The notes beneath the pieces are model-generated. The model was given only the letters and a program-made list of their open reading frames with translations, was not told where the DNA came from and did no database searches. A DNA stretch of 64,000 nucleotides from Pseudomonas saudimassiliensis (GTDB taxonomy: Bacteria; Pseudomonadota; Gammaproteobacteria; Pseudomonadales; Pseudomonadaceae): contig NZ_LK391969.1 in assembly GCF_000939975.1 (NCBI RefSeq), forward strand, positions 962,693 through 1,026,692. Reading direction: 5' to 3'. Below are positions 35,247-44,959 of this stretch, piece by piece. The translations under genes and the position numbers were made by a program. Each line of letters begins with the position of its first letter. Position 1 is the first letter of the stretch.

Positions 35247-35317
35247 GCAAAGATCGCTCAAGGACGGGGATTATCACGCCCTGCCAGATAAAAGGCACAA
35301 CCATTCCCCCGCCTCGC

Positions 35318-36166
35318 TCAGGCGGTCTTTTCCAGGGCCAGTTGATACAGGCGATTCTTCTTCAGGCCAGTGATCTGCGCCGCCAGGGCCGCGGCCTGCT
35401 TGACCGGCAACTCGGTCAGCAGAATATCCAGCACGCGCTCCGCAGCCGGATCCAGGGCATCCCCGTCGGTCACCTGGGGCGCCCCTTCGACAATCAACAC
35501 ACACTCACCGCGCTGCTGGTCGGCATCGGCGCGGACCCACTCAACCAGCTCGGCCAGGGGCGCACCCTTGATGGTCTCGAAGGTCTTGGTCAGCTCCCGG
35601 GCCAGCACCACCTGGCGCGTCGGTCCGAGCAGCTCGAGCATGTCCTGCAGACATTCGAGCAGGCGATGCGGCGCCTCGTAGAGCATCCAGGTGCGCGGCT
35701 CTGCGCTCAACTCCTGGATGCGCTGGCGTCGACCATGGGCCTTGGCTGGAAGAAAACCCTCAAAGGTGAAGCGGTCCGACGGCAGACCCGCCGCGCTCAG
35801 CGCAGCGACCAGAGCACAGGGGCCGGGCACCGGGCAGATGCGCACCCCCGCCTCCCGGGCCTGGCGCACCAGATGATAGCCCGGGTCGGAGATCAGCGGC
35901 GTACCGGCATCGGAGATCAGCGCCAGGTCCTCGCCGGCCAGCAGCCGCTCGACCAGCTGCTGGCTCTTGCCCCGCTCGTTATGGTCATGGCAGGCCGTGG
36001 TCGGCGTCTGGATACCGAAGTGCTGCAGCAACCGCCCGCTGTGCCGGGTGTCTTCCGCCGCGATCAGGCTCACCGCCTTGAGCACCTCGAGGGCGCGGGG
36101 CGTCATGTCCTGCAGATTGCCAATCGGAGTGGCGACGACATACAAGGTACCGGTAGAGGCAGCCAT
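35318..36166 (-). CDS. rsmI: 16S rRNA (cytidine-1402-2'-O)-methyltransferase
   Basis: Adds the 2'-O-methyl to C1402 of 16S rRNA, complementing RsmH in the cluster downstream. From ATG 36166 ([18 protein letters not shown]) it has 282 residues. Seen: [47 protein letters not shown] and [17 protein letters not shown], all typical of the tetrapyrrole-methylase fold of RsmI. It is divergent from lpoA, the usual arrangement. Confidence 0.97.
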   Translation of the reverse strand: MAASTGTLYVVATPIGNLQDMTPRALEVLKAVSLIAAEDTRHSGRLLQHFGIQTPTTACHDHNERGKSQQLVERLLAGEDLALISDAGTPLISDPGYHLVRQAREAGVRICPVPGPCALVAALSAAGLPSDRFTFEGFLPAKAHGRRQRIQELSAEPRTWMLYEAPHRLLECLQDMLELLGPTRQVVLARELTKTFETIKGAPLAELVEWVRADADQQRGECVLIVEGAPQVTDGDALDPAAERVLDILLTELPVKQAAALAAQITGLKKNRLYQLALEKTA

Positions 36167-36287
36167 AACGAATCCTGTGACGAGTTTGGCGCTTATTGTA
36201 CAGGACCCGGCGGGGCGCATGGCGGCGAGCACGCCCCTTGGTTACAATGCAGCACATCACTCACGCGCCACCAAGGTAACCTGCCTG

Positions 36288-38123
36288 ATGCTCCGCATGA
36301 ATCGCCTGCCGCTTGCCGGCCTGCTGTTGGCCTCGCTGATCGCCGGCTGCTCCTCGACGCCCCGTCAATTGTCGGAGCTGCCCACCACCACTGATACTCC
36401 GATCGAAGAGATACTCCGTCAGGCCGAACGCCGGACCGGCGCCGAAGCCCACCTGCTGCGGCTGCATGCGGCCCAGACCGCGTGGCAGCGGCAGCAACCG
36501 GAGCAGGTACGCAGCATCCTGGCGCAGATTCCGCAAAGCGACCTGCCGCTGGATCAACAACAGCGTTTCAGCGAACTCCAGGCGCGCAGCGAGTTGGCCC
36601 TGAGTCAACCCGCTGCCGCATTGCGTGCCCTGCGTCATCCGTCTTTGCAACAGCTCGACAGCCTGGCGCCCGACGCGCAACTGGACATCCAGTTGCTGCG
36701 CGCCGAGACCATGGCTGCCGCCGGGGAGCACCTGAATGCCGCCCGGGAGCGCATCTTCATTCACAACCTGCTGTCGGCCGAGACGCAGCAGGATAACCTG
36801 ACGCAGATCTGGCAGAGCCTGAATCAGGCGCCCACCGAGCAACTGCGCGAAGCGTCCACGGCCGCCAGCGGCGAGCTGGCCGGCTGGCTGGAGCTGGCGC
36901 TGATTGTTCGCGACCACAGCAACCTGGACCTGCAGGTTCATGCCATGCAGCAATGGCAGGATCGCCACGCCAGTCACCCCGCCGCCATCACTCCGCCGGA
37001 AGACATCAGCCGGGTGATGGAATTGCATGCCGAGCGTCCCCAGCATATCGCCGTGTTGCTGCCCTTCTCGGGCGGCCTGGCGGCGGCCGCTGACGCCCTG
37101 CGTGACGGCTTTCTGGCTGCCCAGTACCACGCCCATAGCGAAGGCCTCAGCCAGCCGCGGATCAGCTTGTATGACAGTGGCGCCTATGCCGACCTGACCC
37201 AGTTCTATCAACAGGCTCAGGCCGATGGCGTGCAGTGGGTCGTCGGCCCGCTGGACCGCCAGCAGGTCGCCGCACTGGCCGGCCTGCCCCAACTGCCGCT
37301 GCCGACCCTGGCGCTGAACTATGCCGACAGCAACACGGCGCCGCCGCCAGGGCTGTTCCAGTTCGGTCTGGCACCGGAGCATGAAGCCCGTTCCGCGGCC
37401 ATCCAGGCCTGGGAAGACGGCCACCGGCAGATGGCGATCCTGGCCAACAATGACGACTGGAGCCAGCGCTCGGCGAGCGCCTTCACCGCACAGTGGCAGG
37501 AGCTGGGCGGCACCCTGGCGGGCTATGAAATCATCGACGAGCCGGCGCGCATTGCCGGCCAGATCGCCGGCCTGCTGCAGGTGCGCGAACGCACCCAGCC
37601 CGCAGCGGACGAGTTATCCGACACTCCAGCGGCCGCGCCCTCGACCAGCCCGGCGCCCCGCCCTGACCTGCACGCCCTGTTCCTCGCAGCCGACCCGCTG
37701 CAGGCGCGGCAGATCAAGCCGACCCTGGTATTCCAGTACGCCGGCGACCTGCCGGTCTACGCCACGTCGCGTACCTACCGCCTGTCACTCAACGGCGAGC
37801 CCAACCCCGATATCGACGGCCTGATGATCGCCGAGATCCCCTGGCTGTTGAACCGCTCCGATCCGCTGTACCAGAGCGTGACCGACAGCTGGCCCACCGC
37901 TGCCGGGCCCATGGGCCGGCTGTACGCCATGGGGGTGGATGCCCAGCGCATCTTCAGCCGCCTGCTGCAGATGCAGGAACAACCCGACACCCGCATCGAC
38001 GGCGCCACCGGCACCCTGTCCCTGGACCCACAGGGCCGGATCATCCGTTTGTTGCCCTGGGGTGAAATGGTCGACGGCCAACTGCAACCCATGACGCCCC
38101 CACCCTTGCAATGGATCGACTGA
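36288..38123 (+). CDS. lpoA: Penicillin-binding protein activator LpoA
   Basis: Outer-membrane lipoprotein that reaches through the peptidoglycan to stimulate PBP1A. From ATG 36288 (MLRMNRLPLAGLLL) it has 611 residues, with lipobox LIAGC (Cys21). An N-terminal helical TPR-like half is rich in Gln and Leu (about 25-300). The C-terminal half resembles periplasmic-binding proteins (HIAVLLPFSGGLAAAADALRDGFLAA, WVVGPLDRQQVAALAG, IDGLMIAEIPWLL). An Ala/Pro/Ser insert ([16 protein letters not shown]) is near 445-460. A longer frame upstream to 35967 lies antisense to rsmI. It is first in lpoA-yraN-diaA-dolP. Confidence 0.93.
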   Translation: MLRMNRLPLAGLLLASLIAGCSSTPRQLSELPTTTDTPIEEILRQAERRTGAEAHLLRLHAAQTAWQRQQPEQVRSILAQIPQSDLPLDQQQRFSELQARSELALSQPAAALRALRHPSLQQLDSLAPDAQLDIQLLRAETMAAAGEHLNAARERIFIHNLLSAETQQDNLTQIWQSLNQAPTEQLREASTAASGELAGWLELALIVRDHSNLDLQVHAMQQWQDRHASHPAAITPPEDISRVMELHAERPQHIAVLLPFSGGLAAAADALRDGFLAAQYHAHSEGLSQPRISLYDSGAYADLTQFYQQAQADGVQWVVGPLDRQQVAALAGLPQLPLPTLALNYADSNTAPPPGLFQFGLAPEHEARSAAIQAWEDGHRQMAILANNDDWSQRSASAFTAQWQELGGTLAGYEIIDEPARIAGQIAGLLQVRERTQPAADELSDTPAAAPSTSPAPRPDLHALFLAADPLQARQIKPTLVFQYAGDLPVYATSRTYRLSLNGEPNPDIDGLMIAEIPWLLNRSDPLYQSVTDSWPTAAGPMGRLYAMGVDAQRIFSRLLQMQEQPDTRIDGATGTLSLDPQGRIIRLLPWGEMVDGQLQPMTPPPLQWID

Positions 38124-38485
38124 CCGACAAGCAGCGCACCGGCAATCAGGCCGAACGCGCCAGCGAGCGGCTCTTGATCAGCGCCGGACTGCGCCTGCTC
38201 GCCCGCAACTACCGTTGCAAACAGGGCGAGCTGGATCTGGTCATGCGCGATGTGGATACAGTAGTATTCGTGGAAGTGCGCTACCGGCGACGAAACCAGT
38301 GGGGCGATGCGGTGGAGACCGTGGACTGGCGCAAACAGAAACGCCTGATTGCCGCCGCCCATCACTATCTCCTGACCCACCCCCATCTGGCCAACCAGCC
38401 CTGTCGCTTCGACGTTGTCGCGGCTACCGGCGATCCAGCGGACCCAACCTCATACCGATGGATCCGAGAAGCCTTCACCTGCTAG
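38111..38485 (+). CDS. yraN: UPF0102 family protein YraN
   Basis: 124-residue member of UPF0102, with a restriction-endonuclease-like fold of unknown function. Seen: GNQAERASERLLISAGLRLL, the signature GELDLVMRDVDTVVFVEVRYR with the acidic residues of a PD-(D/E)XK-type site, and KQKRLIAAAHHYL. It overlaps the end of lpoA by 13 nt and precedes diaA, the conserved neighbourhood from E. coli to Pseudomonas. Confidence 0.92.
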   Translation: MDRLTDKQRTGNQAERASERLLISAGLRLLARNYRCKQGELDLVMRDVDTVVFVEVRYRRRNQWGDAVETVDWRKQKRLIAAAHHYLLTHPHLANQPCRFDVVAATGDPADPTSYRWIREAFTC

Positions 38486-39654
<1,169 letters not shown>

Positions 39655-39685
39655 TCATTAGCCGACGAATAAGAGCTGCGGACAA

Positions 39686-39719
39686 AAAACGGCGACGCCC
39701 TCTCGGGAGTCGCCGTTTT
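39686..39719. terminator. Bidirectional terminator between dolP and sspB
   Basis: Arms AAAACGGCGAC (39686-39696) and GTCGCCGTTTT (39709-39719), perfect 11 bp, with a 12-nt loop. U tracts lie on both strands. It serves the convergent dolP and sspB transcripts. Confidence 0.9.
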
Positions 39720-39736
39720 GCTTGGTGCGCTGGAGG

Positions 39737-40144
39737 TTACTTCACGACTTTGAGCGCCGGCCGGCCAGTGGGCTTGGGTGGCTCATCAGTCGGATCAGTG
39801 TCCTGGGGCGGAGGCGTTTCGGTTTCAATCTCGAACACCATGCCCTGACCGTTCTCCCGGGCATAGATCGCCATGACCGCGCCGATCGGCAACCAGACCT
39901 GCTGGGCGACACCGCCAAAACGACCGTCGAAGCAGATCCGCTCATTGTCCATGTCCAGGTGCCGGATCGCACTGGGCGACAGGTTCAGCACTATCTGGCC
40001 ACCTTCAACGAACCCTTCCGGCACCGTAGTGCCCGGGTAGTCGGCATTGACCAGCACGTAGGGGGTGCTGTCGTTATCCAGCATCCATTCATACAATGCC
40101 CGGATCAGATACGGCCGGCTTGAGCTCATCTGCATCATGCTCAC
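39737..40144 (-). CDS. sspB: ClpXP protease specificity-enhancing factor SspB
   Basis: Adaptor that delivers ssrA-tagged proteins to ClpXP. It has 135 residues. The folded part (SSRPYLIRALYEWMLDNDSTPYVLV, GQIVLNLSPSAIRHL, FGGVAQQVWLPIGAVMAIYARENGQGM) is followed by an acidic, proline-rich linker. It ends in the short ClpX-binding peptide GRPALKVVK. It lies downstream of sspA, the standard operon. Confidence 0.96.
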   Translation of the reverse strand: MSMMQMSSSRPYLIRALYEWMLDNDSTPYVLVNADYPGTTVPEGFVEGGQIVLNLSPSAIRHLDMDNERICFDGRFGGVAQQVWLPIGAVMAIYARENGQGMVFEIETETPPPQDTDPTDEPPKPTGRPALKVVK

Positions 40145-40170
40145 TCCTGTGCGGAAAGATAAATGGCGGG

Positions 40171-40800
40171 TTACTGCATGTCCCGTTCAGCGGCGGACAG
40201 GCTACCGATGAAACCCTCGCGCTGGAAGATGCGATCCATGTAGTCCTGCAGCGGCTTGGCCTGACGCGGCAGCTCGATGCCCAGCTTGGGCAGACGCCAG
40301 AGGATGGGGGCCAGGCAGCAATCCACCAGACTGAATTCATCGCTCATGAAGAACGGCATTTCAGCAAAGACCGGGGCGACACCCACCAGGCTTTCCCGCA
40401 GCTCCTTGCGCGCCTTGGTGACGGCCGCGGCGGGGCTTTTCGGGTTGTTCAGGATATCCACCAGCACGCTCCAGTCACGCTGGATGCGGTACATCAGCAG
40501 GCGGCTGTTGGCGCGGGCGACGGGGTAGACCGGTAGCAGCGGCGGATGGGGAAAACGCTCGTCGAGATATTCCATCATGATGTTCGGCTCATAGAGCACG
40601 AGATCCCGGTCGAGCAAGGTAGGTACGGTATTGTAGGGGTTGGCCTCCGCCAGCTCCTGGGGGTGGTTATCCGGCTCGACATTGACGATGTCGACGGTTA
40701 CACCCTTTTCTGCCAGCACAATGCGCACCCGATGACAGTACTGGTCGGTCGGATCGGAAAAGAAAGCCATCGAAGAACGCTTGTTGGCGGTAACACTCAT
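40171..40800 (-). CDS. sspA: Stringent starvation protein A
   Basis: RNA-polymerase-associated protein with a glutathione-transferase fold that alters sigma70 transcription in stationary phase and virulence gene control. It has 209 residues. It reads [24 protein letters not shown] at the thioredoxin-like N-domain, then [33 protein letters not shown]. It begins the sspA-sspB operon 158 nt past petC. A TATAAT at 40893-40898 (minus strand) may be its -10, though no good -35 is present. Confidence 0.96.
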   Translation of the reverse strand: MSVTANKRSSMAFFSDPTDQYCHRVRIVLAEKGVTVDIVNVEPDNHPQELAEANPYNTVPTLLDRDLVLYEPNIMMEYLDERFPHPPLLPVYPVARANSRLLMYRIQRDWSVLVDILNNPKSPAAAVTKARKELRESLVGVAPVFAEMPFFMSDEFSLVDCCLAPILWRLPKLGIELPRQAKPLQDYMDRIFQREGFIGSLSAAERDMQ

Positions 40801-40912
40801 ATATCAACCCTCATCCTGTGGCGGATTACGGTAAAGCGCCTGCGGACGTCCAGCGTCGTGCAACGCGGGACAGGCCTTTATCGAAAGCGAGCATTATACC
40901 CCAGAAACAACA

Positions 40913-40934
40913 ACGCGCCCCAAAGGGGGCGCGT
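40913..40934 (-). terminator. Terminator after petABC
   Basis: Perfect 9-bp arms ACGCGCCCC and GGGGCGCGT around AAAG, followed on the minus strand by TGTTGTTT. It ends the cytochrome bc1 operon 24 nt past the petC stop. Confidence 0.75.
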
Positions 40935-40958
40935 GTATTTACTCCGGACGCTGCGGAA

Positions 40959-41738
40959 TCAGTGCACGTCTCTCCAGTATTCGCGCTTCAGCAGGTAAGC
41001 GAAGACGAACAGGATGGCCAGGTACAGCAGCACATAGACGCCGATACGATGACGGGTTTCCTTGATCGGATCAGCCGAGTAGCTGAGGAAGGCGACCAGG
41101 TTGCGGACCGTTGTATCGTACTCTTCAGCAGTCTGGGTACCGGTACCTTCTTCTACCACCAGCACGTCACACTGCTCTTCCAGCATTGGCTCACCGGTCA
41201 GGGTGTCACGCACGACCTTGCCGTTTTCCTCTACCGGCATGGGCTTGCAACCCTTGACCACGTTGCCCTGCAGCTCGGCCAGCACGTGCGGCATACCGAC
41301 GTTCTCGAAGACGGTGTTGTTCCAGCCCAAGGGACGGGACGGGTCTTCGTAGAAGCCGCGCATGTAGGAGTACAGCCAGTCCTCGCCACGCACCCGGGCA
41401 ACCATGGTCAGGTCCGGCGGCGCTGCCCCGAACCATACCTTGGAGTCTTCCGGACGCATGCCGATTTCCATGTGTTCGCCGTACAGTGCGTCGGTGAACA
41501 CCAGGTTTTCCATCATCAGCTCTTCCGGAATACCCAGGTCGGTAGCAACGCGCTCGTAACGCTGGTATTGGGCAGAGTGACAGCCCATGCAGTAGTTGAC
41601 GAAGGTGCGTGCACCATCCTGCAGGGAAGCCTTGTCCGACAGGTCAATGTTGGCCTCGTCCAGCTCCACACTTGGCCCTGCGGCCAGGGCGAAGCCCGGC
41701 AGCAGTGCGAACATCAAAGCAATAAGTTGTTTTTTCAT
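40959..41738 (-). CDS. petC: Ubiquinol-cytochrome c reductase, cytochrome c1
   Basis: Membrane-anchored c-type cytochrome of the bc1 complex that passes electrons from the Rieske centre to soluble cytochromes. From ATG 41738 (MKKQLIALMFALL) it has 259 residues. There is a signal peptide (FALAA cut), haem-binding CMGCH at 50-54, and a C-terminal transmembrane anchor (VYVLLYLAILFVFAYLL) ending KREYWRDVH. The start overlaps the petB stop by one base (TGATG). Upstream in-frame codons lie within petB. Confidence 0.96.
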   Translation of the reverse strand: MKKQLIALMFALLPGFALAAGPSVELDEANIDLSDKASLQDGARTFVNYCMGCHSAQYQRYERVATDLGIPEELMMENLVFTDALYGEHMEIGMRPEDSKVWFGAAPPDLTMVARVRGEDWLYSYMRGFYEDPSRPLGWNNTVFENVGMPHVLAELQGNVVKGCKPMPVEENGKVVRDTLTGEPMLEEQCDVLVVEEGTGTQTAEEYDTTVRNLVAFLSYSADPIKETRHRIGVYVLLYLAILFVFAYLLKREYWRDVH

Positions 41739-42961
41739 CAGCCAGTAACCCTCTCCGGAACCGGTTTGGTCTTCTCCATACGGGTGTAGAACGGCATCAG
41801 GATGAAGAAGGCAAAATACAGAACGGTGCACACCTGCGACAGCAAGGTACGACCCGGTGTTGCGGGAATGGCACCCAGCACACCCAGGACGACGAAGCTC
41901 ACACAGAAGATCACCAGCCACAGCTTGCTCAGCCAGCCCTTGTAACGAATGGACTTGACCGGACTACGGTCGAGCCAGGGCAGCACGAACAACACGGCGA
42001 TTGCGGCACCCATTGCCAGTACCCCGGGGAATGCAGAGCCGCCGATGGCCGGCACGGCACGCAGGATGGCGTAGAAGGGTGTGAAGTACCAGACCGGCGC
42101 GATGTGGTCAGGTGTCTTCAACGGGTTGGAGATTTCGAAGTTCGGCTTTTCCAGGAAGTAACCGCCCATTTCCGGGAAGAAGAACACCACGGCGCAGAAC
42201 ACGAACAGGAAGACCACCACACCGACGATGTCCTTGACGGTGTAGTAGGGATGGAACGGGATGCCGTCGAGCGGGATGCCGTTTTCATCTTTCAGCTTCT
42301 TGATCTCGATGCCGTCGGGGTTGTTCGAACCCACTTCATGCAGCGCAATGATATGCAGCACGACCAGACCCAGCAGGACGATCGGCACCGCAATCACGTG
42401 CAGGGCGAAGAAACGGTTCAGGGTAATCCCGGAGATCAGGTAGTCACCACGCACCCACTGGGCCAGGTCCGGACCAATGAACGGGATAGCACCGAACAGC
42501 GAGATGATCACCTGAGCGCCCCAGTACGACATCTGGCCCCAGGGCAGCAGGTAGCCCATGAAGGCTTCCGCCATCAGCGCCAGGTAGATCAGCATGCCGA
42601 AGGTCCACACCAGCTCGCGGGGCTTGCGGTAGGAACCGTACATGATGCCGCGTAGCATGTGCAGGTACACCACCACGAAGAACGCCGAGGCGCCGGTGGA
42701 GTGCAGGTAGCGCAGCAGCCAGCCGTATTCCACATCACGCATGATGTATTCGATGGAGGCGAAGGCGCCCGCGCCGGACGGCTCGTAGCTCATGGTCAGC
42801 CAGATGCCGGTGATGATCTGGTTGACCAGGACCAGCAGCGCGAGCGAGCCGAAGAAGTAGAAGAAGTTGAAGTTCTTCGGTGCGTAGTACTTGCTCAGGT
42901 GGTCTTCCCATACCTGAGTGACGGCCATACGTTCGTTGACCCAGTTAAGCAGTTTGCTCAT
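41738..42961 (-). CDS. petB: Ubiquinol-cytochrome c reductase, cytochrome b
   Basis: Integral membrane subunit carrying two b haems and the quinol sites. It has 407 residues with about 8-9 transmembrane segments. Haem ligands are His87/His188 and His101/His203. The Qo-site motif reads PVWY (289-292) rather than the mitochondrial PEWY. It is encoded separately from cytochrome c1, not as the fused cytochrome b/c1 found in some other bacteria. It overlaps petA and petC by one base each. Confidence 0.97.
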   Translation of the reverse strand: MSKLLNWVNERMAVTQVWEDHLSKYYAPKNFNFFYFFGSLALLVLVNQIITGIWLTMSYEPSGAGAFASIEYIMRDVEYGWLLRYLHSTGASAFFVVVYLHMLRGIMYGSYRKPRELVWTFGMLIYLALMAEAFMGYLLPWGQMSYWGAQVIISLFGAIPFIGPDLAQWVRGDYLISGITLNRFFALHVIAVPIVLLGLVVLHIIALHEVGSNNPDGIEIKKLKDENGIPLDGIPFHPYYTVKDIVGVVVFLFVFCAVVFFFPEMGGYFLEKPNFEISNPLKTPDHIAPVWYFTPFYAILRAVPAIGGSAFPGVLAMGAAIAVLFVLPWLDRSPVKSIRYKGWLSKLWLVIFCVSFVVLGVLGAIPATPGRTLLSQVCTVLYFAFFILMPFYTRMEKTKPVPERVTG

Positions 42962-43554
42962 CAGGCTGTCTCCTGATCCACGCCGATGATGATGACGTCA
43001 TCGGACTCGTAGGTATGCGGTGGTACGGGGAGGTTCAGCGGAGCCGGCATGCTCTTGAACACACGGCCGGACATGTCGTAGTACGAACCATGACAGGGGC
43101 AGAAGTAACCCCCTTTCCAGTCGGCACCCATATCCGCAGCACCCACTTGCGGCTTGAACAGCGGCGAGCAACCCAGGTGGGTACAGATACCCAGCACGAC
43201 CAGGATCTCGGGCTTGATGGCCCGGGTCTTGCCATCCACATATTCCGGCTGATCAGACGACTCGGAGTTGGGGTCGGCTACGATGCCATCCGTTTCATCC
43301 AGCAGCGCCAGGGCTTCCGGCGTTCTACGCGAGATGAAGATCGGCTGACCGCGCCATTCAGCAACGATCTGCTGACCCGGCTCGATCTTGCTGATATTCA
43401 CCTTAACCGGCGCACCTGCCGCCTTGGCTCTTGCGCTCGGGAACCATGACCCCACAAAGGGCACAGCAACCCCCACTACACCAGCAGCACCCACCACACT
43501 CGTGGCTGCCACCAGGAAGCGACGCCGGCCGTTATTTACGCCGTCATTACTCAT
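42961..43554 (-). CDS. petA: Ubiquinol-cytochrome c reductase, Rieske iron-sulfur subunit
   Basis: [2Fe-2S] subunit of the bc1 complex. I chose ATG 43554 (MSNDGVNNGRRRFLVAATS), with GGGAG 8 nt upstream, rather than ATG 43569. It has 197 residues. A twin-arginine-type signal anchor (GRRRFLVAATSVVGAAG) is followed by the cluster ligands CTHLGC (124-129) and CPCHG (152-156). It is first in petA-petB-petC. The 268-nt gap to rpsI holds the rpsI terminator; I saw no convincing petA promoter. Confidence 0.97.
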   Translation of the reverse strand: MSNDGVNNGRRRFLVAATSVVGAAGVVGVAVPFVGSWFPSARAKAAGAPVKVNISKIEPGQQIVAEWRGQPIFISRRTPEALALLDETDGIVADPNSESSDQPEYVDGKTRAIKPEILVVLGICTHLGCSPLFKPQVGAADMGADWKGGYFCPCHGSYYDMSGRVFKSMPAPLNLPVPPHTYESDDVIIIGVDQETA

Positions 43555-43764
43555 CCAGTCGTCTCCCATCAGCTAATTCAGCCCTTGAAACAAGGCCTTT
43601 TCAAGTTTTTAACTGCCTGCACAAAATGAAACAGATGGTAATGAAAAAGCCCCACCGTGACAAGGCGATCTCCATTAACCAGGCATCCGCGAAGTTTACC
43701 TCAAGCGAGGCGTGACGGGCGCTTCGGATAGGGCTCCATTTACGCGACACCTTGTCGCAGATGC

Positions 43765-43800
43765 AAAAACGCCCGGGTTCCTGCGAAGGAAACCGGGCGC
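43765..43800 (-). terminator. Terminator after rpsI
   Basis: Hairpin arms CGCCCGGGTTCC and GGAAACCGGGCG (one mismatch), followed on the minus strand by a T5 run. It lies 22 nt past the rpsI stop. Confidence 0.88.
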
Positions 43801-43822
43801 TTTAAGGCCGAGCCTGAAAGGC

Positions 43823-44215
43823 TTAGCGCTTGGAGTATTGCGGACGCTTACGCGCTTTACGCAGACCCACTTTCTTACGTTCAACTTCACGCGCATCGCG
43901 GGTTACGAAACCGGCTTTACGCAGCTCGCTGCGCAGAGTCTCGTCGTAATCCATCAGGGCACGGGTGATACCGTGACGGATGGCGCCGGCCTGACCGGAA
44001 ATACCACCACCCTGAACGGTAACGTAGACATCGAACTTTTCGGTGCTTTCAGTCAGCTCGAGGGGCTGACGCACTACCATGCGGGCAGTTTCACGACCGA
44101 AGAAGGTTTCGATGCTGCGGTTGTTGATGGAGATATTGCCAGTACCCGGACGCAGGAACACCCGAGCGGTGGCGGTTTTACGGCGGCCAGTGCCGTAGTT
44201 TTGTGTCACCGACAT
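43823..44215 (-). CDS. rpsI: 30S ribosomal protein S9
   Basis: S9 sits in the 30S head; its C-terminal tail touches P-site tRNA. It has 130 residues. Seen: [18 protein letters not shown] at the N-terminus and the basic end [14 protein letters not shown] with the invariant terminal SKR. It follows rplM by 12 nt, the universal L13-S9 pair. Confidence 0.99.
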   Translation of the reverse strand: MSVTQNYGTGRRKTATARVFLRPGTGNISINNRSIETFFGRETARMVVRQPLELTESTEKFDVYVTVQGGGISGQAGAIRHGITRALMDYDETLRSELRKAGFVTRDAREVERKKVGLRKARKRPQYSKR

Positions 44216-44227
44216 AGTGAGCTCCTG

Positions 44228-44656
44228 TTAGATCTTGAGGTCTTGGGGTTGCTGAGCGGCATGCGGATGAGCTGCACCTTTGTACACCTTCATCTTGCGA
44301 TACATCGCACGACCCAGAGGATTCTTGGGCAGCATGCCCTTGACAGCCATCTCGATGATACGCTCAGGAGCACGCAGATTGAGCTTTTCAAAGTTGATCG
44401 ACTTGATACCGCCCGGGAAACCGGAGTGGCTGTAGTAGATCTTGTCCTGTGCCTTGTTGCCAGTCACATGGATTTTCTCGGCGTTAACGACAACGATGTA
44501 GTCGCCGGTATCCACGTGCGGGGTGTATTCGGGCTTGTGCTTGCCGCGCAGGCGGGAAGCAATCTCGGTAGCCAGACGACCAAGGGTCAGACCAGTGGCA
44601 TCTACTACGTACCAGTCGCGTTTGACTGTTTCCGGTTTGGCGCTGAAGGTTTTCAT
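44228..44656 (-). CDS. rplM: 50S ribosomal protein L13
   Basis: L13 is an early-assembly 50S protein. It has 142 residues, full length. Seen: [19 protein letters not shown], the [12 protein letters not shown] core, and [19 protein letters not shown]. It is first in rplM-rpsI, with a promoter about 45 nt upstream. Confidence 0.99.
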   Translation of the reverse strand: MKTFSAKPETVKRDWYVVDATGLTLGRLATEIASRLRGKHKPEYTPHVDTGDYIVVVNAEKIHVTGNKAQDKIYYSHSGFPGGIKSINFEKLNLRAPERIIEMAVKGMLPKNPLGRAMYRKMKVYKGAAHPHAAQQPQDLKI

Positions 44657-44699
44657 TAAATCCTAGCCTCAGAGGCCGCTCTTAATATGAAGAGGGCGA

Positions 44700-44728
44700 A
44701 TCTTACAGAATGATATGTGTTTTTACAA
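44700..44728 (-). promoter_or_regulatory. Predicted rplM-rpsI promoter
   Basis: -35 TTGTAA (44723-44728), 17-nt spacer, -10 TAAGAT (44700-44705) on the minus strand. The transcript would begin near 44693, about 37 nt before the rplM ATG. Confidence 0.65.
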
Positions 44729-44894
44729 GCCAACAAAGCCTAGACAGACACTCAGTGGGGGCTCTGTGGGTCTGGGTGGCATCTGCGGTGTAACAACAAC
44801 GACAGGCTAGGCATCCTGTCGAAAGTGGCGGGCATTATGCCAACGTGGTAGAAAATTACAACCCTTATTTGGCGCCCCGCCCCGCGTGCCAGAC

Positions 44895-44907
44895 ATTGTC
44901 TGACAAT
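44895..44907. promoter_or_regulatory. Palindromic operator, GntR/FadR-type consensus
   Basis: ATTGTCTGACAAT is a perfect 13-nt palindrome. Its core TTGTCTGACAA fits the TNGTNNNACNA consensus described for FadR-subfamily GntR regulators. It overlaps the -35 of the aldo-keto reductase promoter, as a repressor site would. No GntR gene lies in this window. Confidence 0.5.
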
Positions 44908-44928
44908 CCCGGCCTGATGACCAATAAT
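44900..44928 (+). promoter_or_regulatory. Predicted promoter of the aldo-keto reductase gene
   Basis: -35 CTGACA (44900-44905), 17-nt spacer, -10 AATAAT (44923-44928); each differs from consensus by one base. The start of transcription would be near 44935, 25 nt before the ATG. The remaining upstream DNA (44729-44894) shows no other clear signal. Confidence 0.6.
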
Positions 44929-44959
44929 GGCTGTTCAATTCTTCCTCGGGAGCCACCCC

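Noticed and set aside
40893-40898. Promoter for sspA based on a minus-strand TATAAT
   Set aside because: No acceptable -35 at 16-18 nt (the region is the petC terminator stem), so I did not list it as a promoter.
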